DNA from: Phytohabitans sp037414955
GTDB lineage: Bacteria; Actinomycetota; Actinomycetes; Mycobacteriales; Micromonosporaceae
Assembly (NCBI GenBank): GCA_037414955.1
Contig: JBBEWH010000138.1
Coordinates: 1-64,000, forward strand
Length of the DNA: 64,000 nt
Direction: 5' to 3'
The notes below the pieces were generated by a model, which saw nothing but the letters and a program-made list of their open reading frames with translations, was not told where the DNA came from and did no database searches. The translations under genes were made by a program, and so were the position numbers. This document shows positions 41,028-50,256 of this stretch, in pieces; positions within the stretch are counted from its first letter, which is position 1; each line of letters starts with the position of its first letter.

Positions 41028-42089
41028 ATGGTCACCGGAAAGGCACGGCAACTGGTCCACGCCGCCAGCCGCGCGCGGGATCGGCGCTGGCGGCGGCCGC
41101 CGCGGCTGCGGTATTCTCCCGCGCCCGGACAGCCGGCCACGGTCTACTACCTCGCGCCCGACCTCGTCAGCCCGAGCGGCGGCGTCCGCAACATCTACCG
41201 GCACGTCGACGCGCTCAACGCGGCCGGCATCGACGCGGCCGTGCTGCACACCAAGACCGGCTTCCGGTGTGACTGGTTCGCCAATCAGACCCGCACGGTC
41301 GGCGCCGCCGAAATCACCGTGACCGACGCGGACCTCCTCGTCGTGCCGGAGTGCTACAGCCCGGGTCTGGACCGGCTGCCTCCCGCGCCCCGCAAGGTGA
41401 TTTTCAACCAGGGGCACTATCACACCTACGACTTCATCCCGTTCGCCGAGACCGGCCCTGGCGCGCCGTACGCCGACGTGGCGAATCTGGCCGCGCTGCT
41501 GGCGGTGTCCGAGGACGGCGAGGCGTTGCTGGGCTACGCCTTCCCGGGCATCACCGTCCGGCGGGCGCGGCTGGTCGTGGACGGCGGCATCTTCCACCCG
41601 GCCGACCGTCCGGCCGGGCGGCGGATCGCCTACCTGTTGAACCGCCGTCCCGCGGAGCGCGAGCAGGTGCTCCACATCCTCCGCTCCCGCGGCGCCCTCG
41701 ACGGCTGGGAGCTGGTGCCGATCCACGGGCGCACCGAGGCCGAGACCGCCGAGCTGATGCGCGGCTGCGCGTTCTTCTTCAGCTTCAGTGACCGCGACGG
41801 CTTCGGGCTGCCACCGGCCGAAGCCATGGCCAGCGGATGCTACGCGATCGGGTTCACCGGCCTCGGTGGCCGCGAATTCTTCGATCCCGACTACTGCGCC
41901 CCGGTGCCGGAAAACGACGTGCTGGCCTTCGCGCGCACGGCCGAGACCGCGATGAAGGCATTCGACGCGGATCCGGACCAGATCACGAAACTGGGCCTGC
42001 TCGCCTCCGAGCGGGTGCTCTCCCGATACACCCACGAGGCGCTGCGCGCCGACCTGCTCGCTTTCTACGCACCGATCCTCGGTCGGTGA
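41028..42089 (+). CDS. Glycosyltransferase (GT4-like)
   Basis: A 353-residue GT-B-type transferase. TVYYLAPDLVSPSGGVRNIYRHVDAL is the acceptor-side glycine-rich opening, and SFSDRDGFGLPPAEAMASGCYAIGFTG is the C-terminal E-x7-E donor-binding region. It is more divergent than the other GT4 members here: a typical N-G-V-D loop is replaced by VVDGGIFHPADRP. It probably extends the repeat unit. The flippase gene starts 1 bp after its stop, so the two form one operon. Confidence 0.82.
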   Translation: MVTGKARQLVHAASRARDRRWRRPPRLRYSPAPGQPATVYYLAPDLVSPSGGVRNIYRHVDALNAAGIDAAVLHTKTGFRCDWFANQTRTVGAAEITVTDADLLVVPECYSPGLDRLPPAPRKVIFNQGHYHTYDFIPFAETGPGAPYADVANLAALLAVSEDGEALLGYAFPGITVRRARLVVDGGIFHPADRPAGRRIAYLLNRRPAEREQVLHILRSRGALDGWELVPIHGRTEAETAELMRGCAFFFSFSDRDGFGLPPAEAMASGCYAIGFTGLGGREFFDPDYCAPVPENDVLAFARTAETAMKAFDADPDQITKLGLLASERVLSRYTHEALRADLLAFYAPILGR

Positions 42090-42090
42090 C

Positions 42091-43713
42091 ATGGCGACCC
42101 ACCGGATGACCAGTGCGGGCCGGCCGCACGCGGCGGACCCCGACGACACGGTCGCGCTGGACCTCACCGGCGTGGACGACACCGTCGTCCTGCCGACCAT
42201 GCGGGAGCCGGAGACACCGCCGGGCGCGGCTCAGGTCGGGCGCTCCAACGCCCGGCTGGGCGTCGCCCTCAAATGGTCGTACCTGCTGACCACCGGTGGC
42301 TACGCGGTCGTCGCGGTGCTCACGTTCGTGCTGGCCTCGATCCTGAGCCCGCGCGAGTTCGGGGTGCTCGCGATGGCGCTGGTGTGGGTGGCACTCGCGC
42401 TGGTCTTGCTGCAGCACGGTCCGACCATGGCCGTGATCCAGCAGGACGACATCACCGACGACCACGTCAACGCCGCGTTCTGGAGCACGCTCGCCGGCGC
42501 GGTCGGGTTCAGCGCGGTCTTCGCCGCCCTGGCGCCGCTCTGGGCGGCGGTCAACGGCCTTCCCGAACTGACTCCGGTCTGCCTGGCGCTGACCCCGATG
42601 GTGCTGATCACCGCCACCAACGTGATTCCCGACGCCGTGCTGCGCCGCCGGATGCAGATGCGCGGCATCGCGATCCGGTCGCTGCTGGCGAACCTGGGCG
42701 GCGGCGCGGCGGGGATCGGGTGCGCGATCGCCGGCCTGGGCGTATGGTCGCTGGTCGTCCAGCAGATCACGTTCCCGATCCTGTACGGCATCATGCTCTG
42801 GTCGATCACGGACTGGCGGCCCCGGATCGGGCCGATCCGCCAGCAGCTGCGCGACATCCGGCGCACGTCGCTCCAGACCTACGGCGGCGCCGTCGGCAAC
42901 TACCTGTCGTTGCGCAGCGACGTGCTGGTGATGGGTCTGTTCTTCGGGCCCGTGGTGATCGGCCTCTACCGCTTCGCCGCCCGGTTCGCCGAAATGGCGG
43001 TTGACCTCACCGCCAGCGGCCTCCATCAGGTGTCGCTGCCGCACCTCGCGCGGCACAGCCAGGACCGGCGCGCGCTCGGGCACGAGCTCGGCCGCCTGAT
43101 GCACGGCACGGCGGTGCTCGCCTGCCCGGCGCTCGGCATCGTCGCGGGCGTCGCCGAACCGCTTGTGCTTTTCATCGGCGACCAGTGGGCGGACGCGGCG
43201 GGCGCCCTCCAGATTCTCTGTCTGGTCAGTGGCGTCTGGATGGTGGGCACGCTGTGCGGCCAAGGGCTCCAGGCCGCGCAACGGGCGGGTATTCCGGCCC
43301 TCTTCACGTGGCTCACCATGGGCGGCTCCGTGATCGGCATCGTCGTCGCCTCGTGGCTGTCGTCCGGCAGCGACACGACGACGAAGCTGCTCGCCGCCGC
43401 GTGGGCGATGCTCGTGACGCAGGTCGTGATGAACGCGGCTCTGGTGTATGTCACCTATCGCCGCGTGCTCCGCGTATCCTTCCGGCCCACGCTGTTCGGC
43501 GCCCTGCCCGGCGTTACGGCGGGCATCGCGGCCGCGGTCGCCGGCGGGGCGATCCACCCGCTGCTCGACGGCGCGCTGAACGACTTCCTCGAGTTGGTCG
43601 TGAGCGGCACCGCCGCGTCCGCGGCGGCCGGCGTGACGCTGCTCGCGTTGGACCGTGAGGTGCGGCGGCGGCTGCGGCAGCTGTCCGGCCGGCTCCGCCG
43701 CCGCCCGGCCTAA
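42091..43713 (+). CDS. Polysaccharide flippase (Wzx/MOP family)
   Basis: A 540-residue membrane protein with about 12-14 hydrophobic segments, after a polar N-terminal tail (1-50). LKWSYLLTTGGYAVVAVLTFVLASILSPREFGVLAMALV is characteristic of the polysaccharide synthase (Wzx-like) branch of the MOP exporter superfamily. It would flip undecaprenyl-linked repeat units to the outer leaflet for Wzy polymerisation. Together with the Wzz-like protein and the polymerase, it defines the locus as Wzx/Wzy-dependent. It is translationally adjacent to the preceding glycosyltransferase. Confidence 0.9.
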   Translation: MATHRMTSAGRPHAADPDDTVALDLTGVDDTVVLPTMREPETPPGAAQVGRSNARLGVALKWSYLLTTGGYAVVAVLTFVLASILSPREFGVLAMALVWVALALVLLQHGPTMAVIQQDDITDDHVNAAFWSTLAGAVGFSAVFAALAPLWAAVNGLPELTPVCLALTPMVLITATNVIPDAVLRRRMQMRGIAIRSLLANLGGGAAGIGCAIAGLGVWSLVVQQITFPILYGIMLWSITDWRPRIGPIRQQLRDIRRTSLQTYGGAVGNYLSLRSDVLVMGLFFGPVVIGLYRFAARFAEMAVDLTASGLHQVSLPHLARHSQDRRALGHELGRLMHGTAVLACPALGIVAGVAEPLVLFIGDQWADAAGALQILCLVSGVWMVGTLCGQGLQAAQRAGIPALFTWLTMGGSVIGIVVASWLSSGSDTTTKLLAAAWAMLVTQVVMNAALVYVTYRRVLRVSFRPTLFGALPGVTAGIAAAVAGGAIHPLLDGALNDFLELVVSGTAASAAAGVTLLALDREVRRRLRQLSGRLRRRPA

Positions 43714-43718
43714 TCCTC

Positions 43719-43836
43719 CATGATCAAGGCGTCCCTCAAGTCGTTATGACGACTTGAGGGACCCCCCCGGCAAACTCCCCCATCAACCTGGCGTCCCACC
43801 CGTCGAAAGGCCGACTGGCGGCACGCCTTGATCATG
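43719..43836. repeat. Family A palindromic repeat 15 (interrupted)
   Basis: Left arm, inner stem and loop are intact (43719-43762), but the right arm is split by about 60 bp of unrelated C-rich sequence before GCCTTGATCATG resumes at 43825. Lies between the convergent flippase and asparagine-synthase-like genes. Confidence 0.85.
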
Positions 43837-43848
43837 GGGACAGTCGCG

Positions 43849-45594
43849 TCAGGGCGCGGTTGCCACGACGAGGTTCAGTAGCAGGTCGACGGTCGGCGGT
43901 GACGCGTCGGCCCGGCCCGACAGGTAATCGTCCACCCAGGCCACGTTCACGAGGCCGGTACCGACCGCGGGCGCCAGCAGATCCGGGTGCCGGCGCAGGT
44001 GCGCGGTCACGGCCGCGGCGAGCGCCGCGGTGCCGACCGCCGGGTTGGCGGGCCGCCCGAAGCGGCGCCCCACCTTGTTCACGGCCTTCTGCGCGAAGCC
44101 CCGCACGGTGTTCTCACCCAGTTGCCGGGAGAGGGTGACCTGGCGGCTCAGGGAGATCGGGCGGAGTCCGGAACCCAGCGGCAGCCGCGCGAGGTCGGCG
44201 TCCAGCCAGTCGAGCACCCGGGCGGCGTACCGGGACCCGGACCGTTGCTCGCGCGGCACGCCGCGGATCACCGTGAGCACCTCCGGGTCGAGCAGCGGGT
44301 TGGCGACCACCCGGTGGGAGGCGGCGTCGGTGAGCGTCAACCCCGCCCACCGGTGCAGCCGTTCCCGCAGATAGAACTCGTCGGTGGCGGTCAGCCAGTC
44401 GGTGCGGTACCCGGCGAAGGTCTCCCGCAGCCGCTGCCGCGTCGTGGCGCGGGAATGGGCGGCGAAGGCCGGTTCCAGCACCTCGTCGGGAACGGCGTGG
44501 TTGGCCGTCACCCACCACGCGGCCAGCCGGTCGACCAGGCCCGGTTCCACGCGCGGGTGCTGGCGCTGCATGTAGTACGCCCCGCGGGCCAGCTCTCCCC
44601 CGTGCCCGCCCAGCCGCGGGTCGCCGCCGACCTGCCGTTCCACCCAGTCGAGGGCGGCGGCGCCGAGCGGGGACCCGAGCCCGTCCAGGCGCTCGGCGGC
44701 GGCGATCGCCGCCCGGTATGCCTCCGCCGGCTCGACGTCCGCCATCGCGGTCAGGTCGATGATCTGGTGCGGCATGCCATATCGCTGGGCGAGCCCGGCC
44801 GCCACCGCGATATCCGTCGAGCCCGGGTGCCCGAGGGTGAGGGCGCGGACCTCGCCGCGCCGCTCGGGTGGGATGGCCGCGAGCACCGTCCGGCTGTCCA
44901 GGCCGCCGGACAGCTCGATCACCGTACCCGGATGGGTGTCCAGGAAGCCGCCGACGGCGGCGCGGAGCAGCTCGCCGTGCCGGCGCACCGCGGCGCCGGT
45001 CGCGAGCGGCACCGGTTCCGCCGCGGGGCCGGGGTAGGGCTCCACCGTGAGCTCGCCGTCGGCCACCCGCCAGATGCTGCCCGGTGGGATCTTGGTGATT
45101 CCGCGGTACGGCGTCAGCGTGCCCAAATGGTGCCCGACGAGCCGGAAGACACCCATCGCCTCGTGGTCCAACGGCGCGCCGCTGAGCCGGGCGAGTTCCC
45201 GGGCCGAGCTCGACACCGCCGCCCATCCCGCGCCGCGCGCGGCGTAGACGTGTCCGAGGCCGACGTGGTCGGTGGCCACGCTGAGCCGCCCGCCGTCATC
45301 GACGGCCGCGATCGCGAACGGTGCCGCGAGGTTGACCAGATCGCGGCCCGCCACCAGCCGCCCGTGCGCGTCGCCCACCGCGACCCGTTCGCCGCGCCAC
45401 GTGCGGACGCCCCGGCAGAGCGCGAAGGCGGACGCCGGCTCCGGTTCGGCCTCGGTGCGCCCGAACAGGTGCCCGCCGGCGATCCGGCGGACCGCCAGGG
45501 CGGGTTTGGTCGGGTGCCGGGGCGCGGGCGCGGTAACGGCGCCGGTGCCGGTCAGCGCGACGGAGACCGCCAGCATGAAGCGGAGAAACTGCAT
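43849..45594 (-). CDS. Asparagine synthetase-related protein
   Basis: A 581-residue protein with an AsnB-like architecture. The N-terminal Ntn-hydrolase-like glutaminase domain lacks the catalytic Cys2: the protein begins MQFLRFML and has no Met-Cys start. The C-terminal ATP-pyrophosphatase domain keeps the PP-loop ELSGGLDSRT (about 225-234). It therefore probably activates a carboxylate by adenylation without glutamine-derived ammonia, as in lasso-peptide cyclases and other AsnB relatives. In a polysaccharide locus it might amidate a uronic or amino-sugar acid (inference). It has a 185-bp gap from the upstream methyltransferase. I start at the ATG at 45594. Confidence 0.82.
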   Translation of the reverse strand: MQFLRFMLAVSVALTGTGAVTAPAPRHPTKPALAVRRIAGGHLFGRTEAEPEPASAFALCRGVRTWRGERVAVGDAHGRLVAGRDLVNLAAPFAIAAVDDGGRLSVATDHVGLGHVYAARGAGWAAVSSSARELARLSGAPLDHEAMGVFRLVGHHLGTLTPYRGITKIPPGSIWRVADGELTVEPYPGPAAEPVPLATGAAVRRHGELLRAAVGGFLDTHPGTVIELSGGLDSRTVLAAIPPERRGEVRALTLGHPGSTDIAVAAGLAQRYGMPHQIIDLTAMADVEPAEAYRAAIAAAERLDGLGSPLGAAALDWVERQVGGDPRLGGHGGELARGAYYMQRQHPRVEPGLVDRLAAWWVTANHAVPDEVLEPAFAAHSRATTRQRLRETFAGYRTDWLTATDEFYLRERLHRWAGLTLTDAASHRVVANPLLDPEVLTVIRGVPREQRSGSRYAARVLDWLDADLARLPLGSGLRPISLSRQVTLSRQLGENTVRGFAQKAVNKVGRRFGRPANPAVGTAALAAAVTAHLRRHPDLLAPAVGTGLVNVAWVDDYLSGRADASPPTVDLLLNLVVATAP

Positions 45595-45779
45595 TTCGTG
45601 CGACTCCGGTGGATGAGACGCGAGCGGGGACGAATCGGCTCCGAACACATCAAGTACAACGAATGTGTGCCCGGCCGGGGACGCGGTCGTGCGGACAGCC
45701 GTCGATGGCTCTTCGGCCTAATCCTGTCGGAACCGCGACGTCCTGGTTGACTCGCGGGCCATCCACTTTGACACAAGCC

Positions 45780-46943
45780 CTACGCCACGAGCACGTCGGC
45801 CGAAATGCCGAGCTCCGCCAACGACTTGCCGATCTCGTCGCGGTACACCGGGTTGGTGATCACCACGGCCCGGGTGCCGAGGCCGGCGAGGCTGGCCGGC
45901 TCGTCCACGCGATGTCCGGTGACCGGCAGGTGCCGGCCCCACTTGGCCGGGTTGACGTCGACGACGGCCGCGAAGCGGCGGTCCGCGTCGGCGAAGTTCA
46001 ACAACTGCACGCCGCGCGAGCCGGCGCCCCACAGGACCGGCCGGGCGCCGTCGGCGGCGAGCCTGCCGATCGTGTCCCGCCAGCGCCGCCGCTCGGCGTG
46101 GTGCCGGTCGTCGAAGTCGCGGATCGCGGCCAGCTGGCGGTCCCGTTCGGCCACGAGGCCGACCGGGCTCACCGGGCCGGTCGACACTTCCAGATATCTG
46201 ATCAACCCGGAGAAGAGCGGGCCGGTGCCTTCGACCCGCCAGCCGGCGCGGGCCGCGATCCGGCACAGCGCGCTGGCGTTGAAGTACGACACGTGTGGAT
46301 AGATGACTTCCCAGCCGGCCGTCGACAGGTCGTAACCGGCGTCCGGCACCTGGAGGTGCCCGACCACGGTCCGGCCATCCGCGTGCGCACGCAGCCGGCT
46401 CAGAAAGGCGTACGGGTCGGCCACGTGCTCCAGCACGAAACGGGAGACCAGGACGTCGAACGGCGGCAGTGGGGCGGCCAGCGGCGCCGGGCCGCGGCGC
46501 AGGTCCGCACCCGACGGGTCTGGGCCCTCCCGGCCGGCGTAGCTGGCGTCGTAGCCGACCCCGGTGCATCCCGCCACCTGGCACAACTCGCGCAGGAACT
46601 CGCCCTGCGCGCAGCCGACCTCGAGCACCCGCCGTCCCCGCAGCGGCAGCCGGCCGGCGAGGTCGGCGATCACCGCGGACGAGAAGGCCCGGAACGTCGC
46701 CGAGTGGTAGAGGTTCATGTCGGTGGGCGCCGCCGGGTCGACGAGCGCCTCGTCGAACGCGAGGTTGCGGACGTACGCGCACTCCGGGCAGTAGCCGAGA
46801 ATCACCCGGCCGACCGGAGACGCCTTGGCCTCGGCCTCGGTCGCGAAGTGCGTGCCGGTCTCGACCGGGATGTCACCGAAGTCGCTGAACGGCGACAGCG
46901 CGGCGGCGCCGCAGGCGTCACACAGGCGCCCGCCTAGATCCAC
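45780..46943 (-). CDS. SAM-dependent methyltransferase (C-methyltransferase type)
   Basis: A 387-residue methyltransferase. A zinc-binding N-terminus has C-x2-C (CDACG) and C-x2-C (CPEC). The SAM core has VLEVGCAQGEFLREL and VSRFVLEHVADPYAFL. The C-terminal Rossmann-like domain has VLWGAGSRGVQLLNF. The organisation parallels the other C-methyltransferase in the locus (36075-37304) but the sequence is diverged. Likely modifies a sugar nucleotide. Its GTG start overlaps the end of the upstream epimerase gene by 10 bp, so the two are coupled. Confidence 0.85.
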   Translation of the reverse strand: MDLGGRLCDACGAAALSPFSDFGDIPVETGTHFATEAEAKASPVGRVILGYCPECAYVRNLAFDEALVDPAAPTDMNLYHSATFRAFSSAVIADLAGRLPLRGRRVLEVGCAQGEFLRELCQVAGCTGVGYDASYAGREGPDPSGADLRRGPAPLAAPLPPFDVLVSRFVLEHVADPYAFLSRLRAHADGRTVVGHLQVPDAGYDLSTAGWEVIYPHVSYFNASALCRIAARAGWRVEGTGPLFSGLIRYLEVSTGPVSPVGLVAERDRQLAAIRDFDDRHHAERRRWRDTIGRLAADGARPVLWGAGSRGVQLLNFADADRRFAAVVDVNPAKWGRHLPVTGHRVDEPASLAGLGTRAVVITNPVYRDEIGKSLAELGISADVLVA

Positions 46944-47959
46944 CGCAGTTCCCCGTTGAGGAGCCCGGCCGCCTGCAGACCCTTGATGCGCTTGAGCCGC
47001 TGGTGCCGCTCGCCGGTGAGGTCTTCGATCCGCAGCCCGGTGCCGCGGTACTGCTCGATGAGTTGCACGATGCCGGTGCGGACCGTCCACTGTGGCTTGA
47101 AGGCGGGCACCTCGCGCGCGATGAGGTCACACGAGACGCGGTAGTTGCGCGCGTCGGTGCCGGCGCCCTGGGCGAAGGTGACCACGCTGTCCGGCACCAG
47201 CTCGGCGACCAGCTCGGCCACGGTGCGGATGAGGTAGTTCTCCTCCGACTGGCCGACGTTGTACGCCTTGGCGTGCACCACCTCGCGGGGCGATTCCAGC
47301 AGCGCGAGAAACGCCGAGGCGATGTCGTCGACGTGCACCAGCGGCCGCCAGGCCATGCCGTCGGAGAGCAACCGCACCTCGCCGGTCAGCAGCGCGTGCG
47401 CGACGAGATCGTTGACCACCAGGTCGCCCCGCAGCCGCGGGGAGAAACCGTACGCCGTGGCGTTGCGCAGGAACACCGGCGAGAATTCGCCGTCGGCGAG
47501 CGCCAGCAAATCCTGCTCGGACCGGATCTTCGACTCACCGTACGGCGTCACGGGCGCGAACGCCGCCGTCTCGTCGAGCAGATCCTCGGTCGCACCCGCG
47601 CCGTAGAGGGAGCACGAGGAGGAGAACAGGAACCGGGTGGCCCCCGCGGCCTTGGCCGCCTCGGCGAGACGGATCGTCGCGCGGTGATTCACCTCATACG
47701 TCAGGGCCGGGTTGAGGTTGCCGATCGGGTCGTTGCAAATGGCCGCCAGGTGAATGACCGCGTCGACGTCCGCACAGTCCGCCGCCGTCACGTCGCGCAG
47801 GTCGACCCGACGGGTGGCGACCGGATCGTCGAAATGACCGAGGGTGCAGTCGGCGTAAAGCCCGATATCCAGGCCGACGACGTCGTGTCCGGCGGACAGC
47901 AGCCGAGGAGTCAGGACACTTCCGATATAGCCCTGGTGGCCGGTCACCAGCACGCGCAT
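46934..47959 (-). CDS. NAD-dependent epimerase/dehydratase (extended SDR)
   Basis: A 341-residue sugar-nucleotide epimerase or dehydratase. It starts MRVLVTGHQGYIGSVL, the NAD-binding Rossmann glycine motif. The catalytic Ser is in FLFSSSCSLYG and the YxxxK motif is YGESKIRSE. It likely converts an NDP-sugar needed by the adjacent C-methyltransferase. The exact reaction (4-epimerase, reductase or dehydratase) cannot be read from sequence alone. The ATG at 47959 has GGAG upstream; it is divergent from the next glycosyltransferase operon, with about 180 bp between. Confidence 0.88.
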   Translation of the reverse strand: MRVLVTGHQGYIGSVLTPRLLSAGHDVVGLDIGLYADCTLGHFDDPVATRRVDLRDVTAADCADVDAVIHLAAICNDPIGNLNPALTYEVNHRATIRLAEAAKAAGATRFLFSSSCSLYGAGATEDLLDETAAFAPVTPYGESKIRSEQDLLALADGEFSPVFLRNATAYGFSPRLRGDLVVNDLVAHALLTGEVRLLSDGMAWRPLVHVDDIASAFLALLESPREVVHAKAYNVGQSEENYLIRTVAELVAELVPDSVVTFAQGAGTDARNYRVSCDLIAREVPAFKPQWTVRTGIVQLIEQYRGTGLRIEDLTGERHQRLKRIKGLQAAGLLNGELRWI

Positions 47960-48140
47960 GGGAACTCCGTTGAGGGGTAACGGGCAAGACTCGCAGCATA
48001 GCCACCGGGGAAGCGCACCCCGCCAGTCTGTGACGGCTTTCTGACGATCGACATTTCGCGGGGTCCGATCTTCATATCCTGGTTGCCCAGCACACTCCCC
48101 GGTCGCGCCGGCCGCCACCCAGTCAGCGAAGTGACTTTCT

Positions 48141-49418
48141 ATGACACGACGCCCACAAATCACCATCCTCATCGCCAACCTGCCCGCCGAACGGGACCGC
48201 CGGGTCATCCGCGAGTGCCTCAGCCTGGAAGAGGCTGGCTTCGACGTCACGGTCATCGCGCCGCGCGGCGACCGCCGGTTGAAGGTTCTTCCGGGCAGCC
48301 GAAACACCCGGCTTCGTCCCTACCCGGTGTACGTATACGGGTCTGGGGTGTTGTCGTTCGCGTGGGAGTTTCTGTGGTCATTCGCGTGCATCGCGGTCCG
48401 GCTCGCGGGCGAGGTCCTGGCCGGGCGGGCACACGCGGTGCAGGTGTGCAATCCACCAGACGTCTACTGGCCGCTGGCGTTGCTGGTCCGCGCGCTGCGG
48501 CGCCCCTGGGTCTTCGACCACCACGACCTGTGCCCTGAGGTGTACGCCACCCGATCCGGCGGCACACCGAACGCGTGGGTGTTCCGGACCCTCAACGCCT
48601 TCGAGTACCTGACCCTGCGCACCGCCTCCGCGGTGTTCCTCACCAACGAGTCGTTCCGCGACAACGCGGTGCGTCACGGCATCCCGCCGGAGAAGCTGAC
48701 GGTGGTGCGCAACGGCCCGGCGTACGCGGAGATCGCCCCGCCGCCGCGGCATGCCGCCGTGCCGGATCGGACCCGGCACCAGGTCGTCTATCTGGGTGTG
48801 CTGGGCCCGCAGGACAACGTCGAGGGCGCGGTCCTCGCGGCCGAACGGCTCGCGGCGCTGCGCGGCCGGACCGACTGGCAGATGGTGATCGCCGGTGACG
48901 GTGAGAGCCTGCCTGCCCTGCGGAAACTGACCACGGAGCGCGGGCTCGACGACGTGGTAACGTTCGCCGGCTGGCTCGACGGGTCGGCCGTCGACGAGCT
49001 GTTGCGCACAGCCACCGTCGCGATCCAGCCCGACCTGCCCACGAAGATGAATGATTTGTCCACGATGGCCAAGACCGTGGAGTATCTGGGCCGCGGCGTG
49101 CCCGTGGTGGCCGCCGACCTCACCGAAACCCGGCGCACCGCCGGCGAGGCCGCGGCCTACGTGCCGCACGGCACGCCCGACGAGTACGCGGCCGCCATCA
49201 ACAGCCTGCTCGACGATGCGGAACACCGGGAGAAGATGCGCGCCATCGGGTTGCAGCGGTTCGCGGACGAGCTGGCGTGGGAGCATCAGGCCCGGGCGTA
49301 CGTCGCGGTGTGGCGCCGGCTGCTGGCCCGGCGGCTGGACGGGCCGGTCAGCGGGGCGACCCCGCCCCGGCAGCGCACCGGCGGCACCCACACGTCGGCG
49401 AGCTCCCGTGCACACTGA
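48141..49418 (+). CDS. Glycosyltransferase family 4 (WbuB-like)
   Basis: A 425-residue GT-B glycosyltransferase. The N-terminus (ITILIANLPAERDRRVIRE) and a hydrophobic patch around residues 70-90 suggest membrane association, as in WbuB/PelF-type enzymes. HHDLCPEVY, VVRNGP and the C-terminal KTVEYLGRGVPVVAADLTETRR region match the family. It is the first gene of a four-gene plus-strand operon of overlapping genes ending at the CelD-like acetyltransferase. The next gene's GTG start overlaps its 3' end by 11 bp. Confidence 0.9.
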   Translation: MTRRPQITILIANLPAERDRRVIRECLSLEEAGFDVTVIAPRGDRRLKVLPGSRNTRLRPYPVYVYGSGVLSFAWEFLWSFACIAVRLAGEVLAGRAHAVQVCNPPDVYWPLALLVRALRRPWVFDHHDLCPEVYATRSGGTPNAWVFRTLNAFEYLTLRTASAVFLTNESFRDNAVRHGIPPEKLTVVRNGPAYAEIAPPPRHAAVPDRTRHQVVYLGVLGPQDNVEGAVLAAERLAALRGRTDWQMVIAGDGESLPALRKLTTERGLDDVVTFAGWLDGSAVDELLRTATVAIQPDLPTKMNDLSTMAKTVEYLGRGVPVVAADLTETRRTAGEAAAYVPHGTPDEYAAAINSLLDDAEHREKMRAIGLQRFADELAWEHQARAYVAVWRRLLARRLDGPVSGATPPRQRTGGTHTSASSRAH

Positions 49419-50256
49419 GTCACCGATCAGCGTGGTCATCGCCGCGCACAACGAGGCGAAGGGCATCGGTCGGTGCCTCGACGCGCTGCTCGACGGCGCC
49501 GCGCCCGGCGAGATCGACATCACCGTGGTGGCGAACGGCTGCACCGACGACACCGCCGCGGTGGCGGCGAGCCGGCCGGGCGTGCGGGTGCTCGTCCGCC
49601 CGGAGCCGGGTAAGGCCAAGGCGCTCAACGCGGGCGACGCGGTCGCGGTCGGTTTCCCCCGCGTGTATCTGGACGCCGACATCGTGCTTCCGCGCGGCGC
49701 GCTCCGCGCGCTCGCGGCCGCGCTGACCGGCGACGCCCTCGCCGCGGTGCCACGCCGCCAGGTGGAGGTGCGTGGCCGGCCGCTGCTCATCCGTGCCTAT
49801 TACGCGATCAACTCCCGGCTGCCGGCGTACGAACGGGCGTTGTTCGGCCGCGGCGCGATCGCGCTGTCCGCCGCCGGCCGGGCCCGCTTCGACGCCTTCC
49901 CCGACGTGGTCGCCGACGACCTGTACCTGGATTCGCTGTTCGCACCGGCCGAGAAGCGCCAGGTCGAGGCGGTGACCGCCCGGATCGCGACGCCGCGCCG
50001 GACGCGTGACCTGGTCCGGCGGCTGGCGCGGGTCCGGTCGGGCAACACGGCCATCCGGGCCGCCGCCACCGGAGTGCGCCGCGCCGCCCGCTCCTCGTGG
50101 CTGCGTGACGTGGTGCTCCCCCGCCCGTGGCTGCTGCCGGCGGGCGCCTGCTACGCGGCCATCACGCTGCTCGCCGCGGCCCGCGCCCGCCGCGCGCCGG
50201 CCAGCGCCGGCCACTGGGGCCGCGACGAGTCCAGCCGCGACGAGGTGGCGGCATGA
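49408..50256 (+). CDS. Glycosyltransferase family 2
   Basis: A 282-residue GT-A glycosyltransferase. ISVVIAAHNEAKGIGRCLDAL and VVANGCTDDTAAVA open the fold; VYLDADIVLPRGAL is the DxD motif; and the C-terminal RGAIALSAAGRARFD-x7-DDLYLDSLF segment places the catalytic Asp. A C-terminal hydrophobic segment (about 238-254) may associate with the membrane. The GTG at 49408 overlaps the upstream gene; its TGA overlaps the next ATG by four bases (ATGA). Confidence 0.85.
   Translation: MHTESPISVVIAAHNEAKGIGRCLDALLDGAAPGEIDITVVANGCTDDTAAVAASRPGVRVLVRPEPGKAKALNAGDAVAVGFPRVYLDADIVLPRGALRALAAALTGDALAAVPRRQVEVRGRPLLIRAYYAINSRLPAYERALFGRGAIALSAAGRARFDAFPDVVADDLYLDSLFAPAEKRQVEAVTARIATPRRTRDLVRRLARVRSGNTAIRAAATGVRRAARSSWLRDVVLPRPWLLPAGACYAAITLLAAARARRAPASAGHWGRDESSRDEVAA

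Noticed and set aside
43849..45594. Lasso-peptide biosynthesis from the asparagine-synthetase homologue
   Set aside because: No precursor peptide, leader-binding protein or transglutaminase-like protease gene is nearby; all neighbours are glycan genes.
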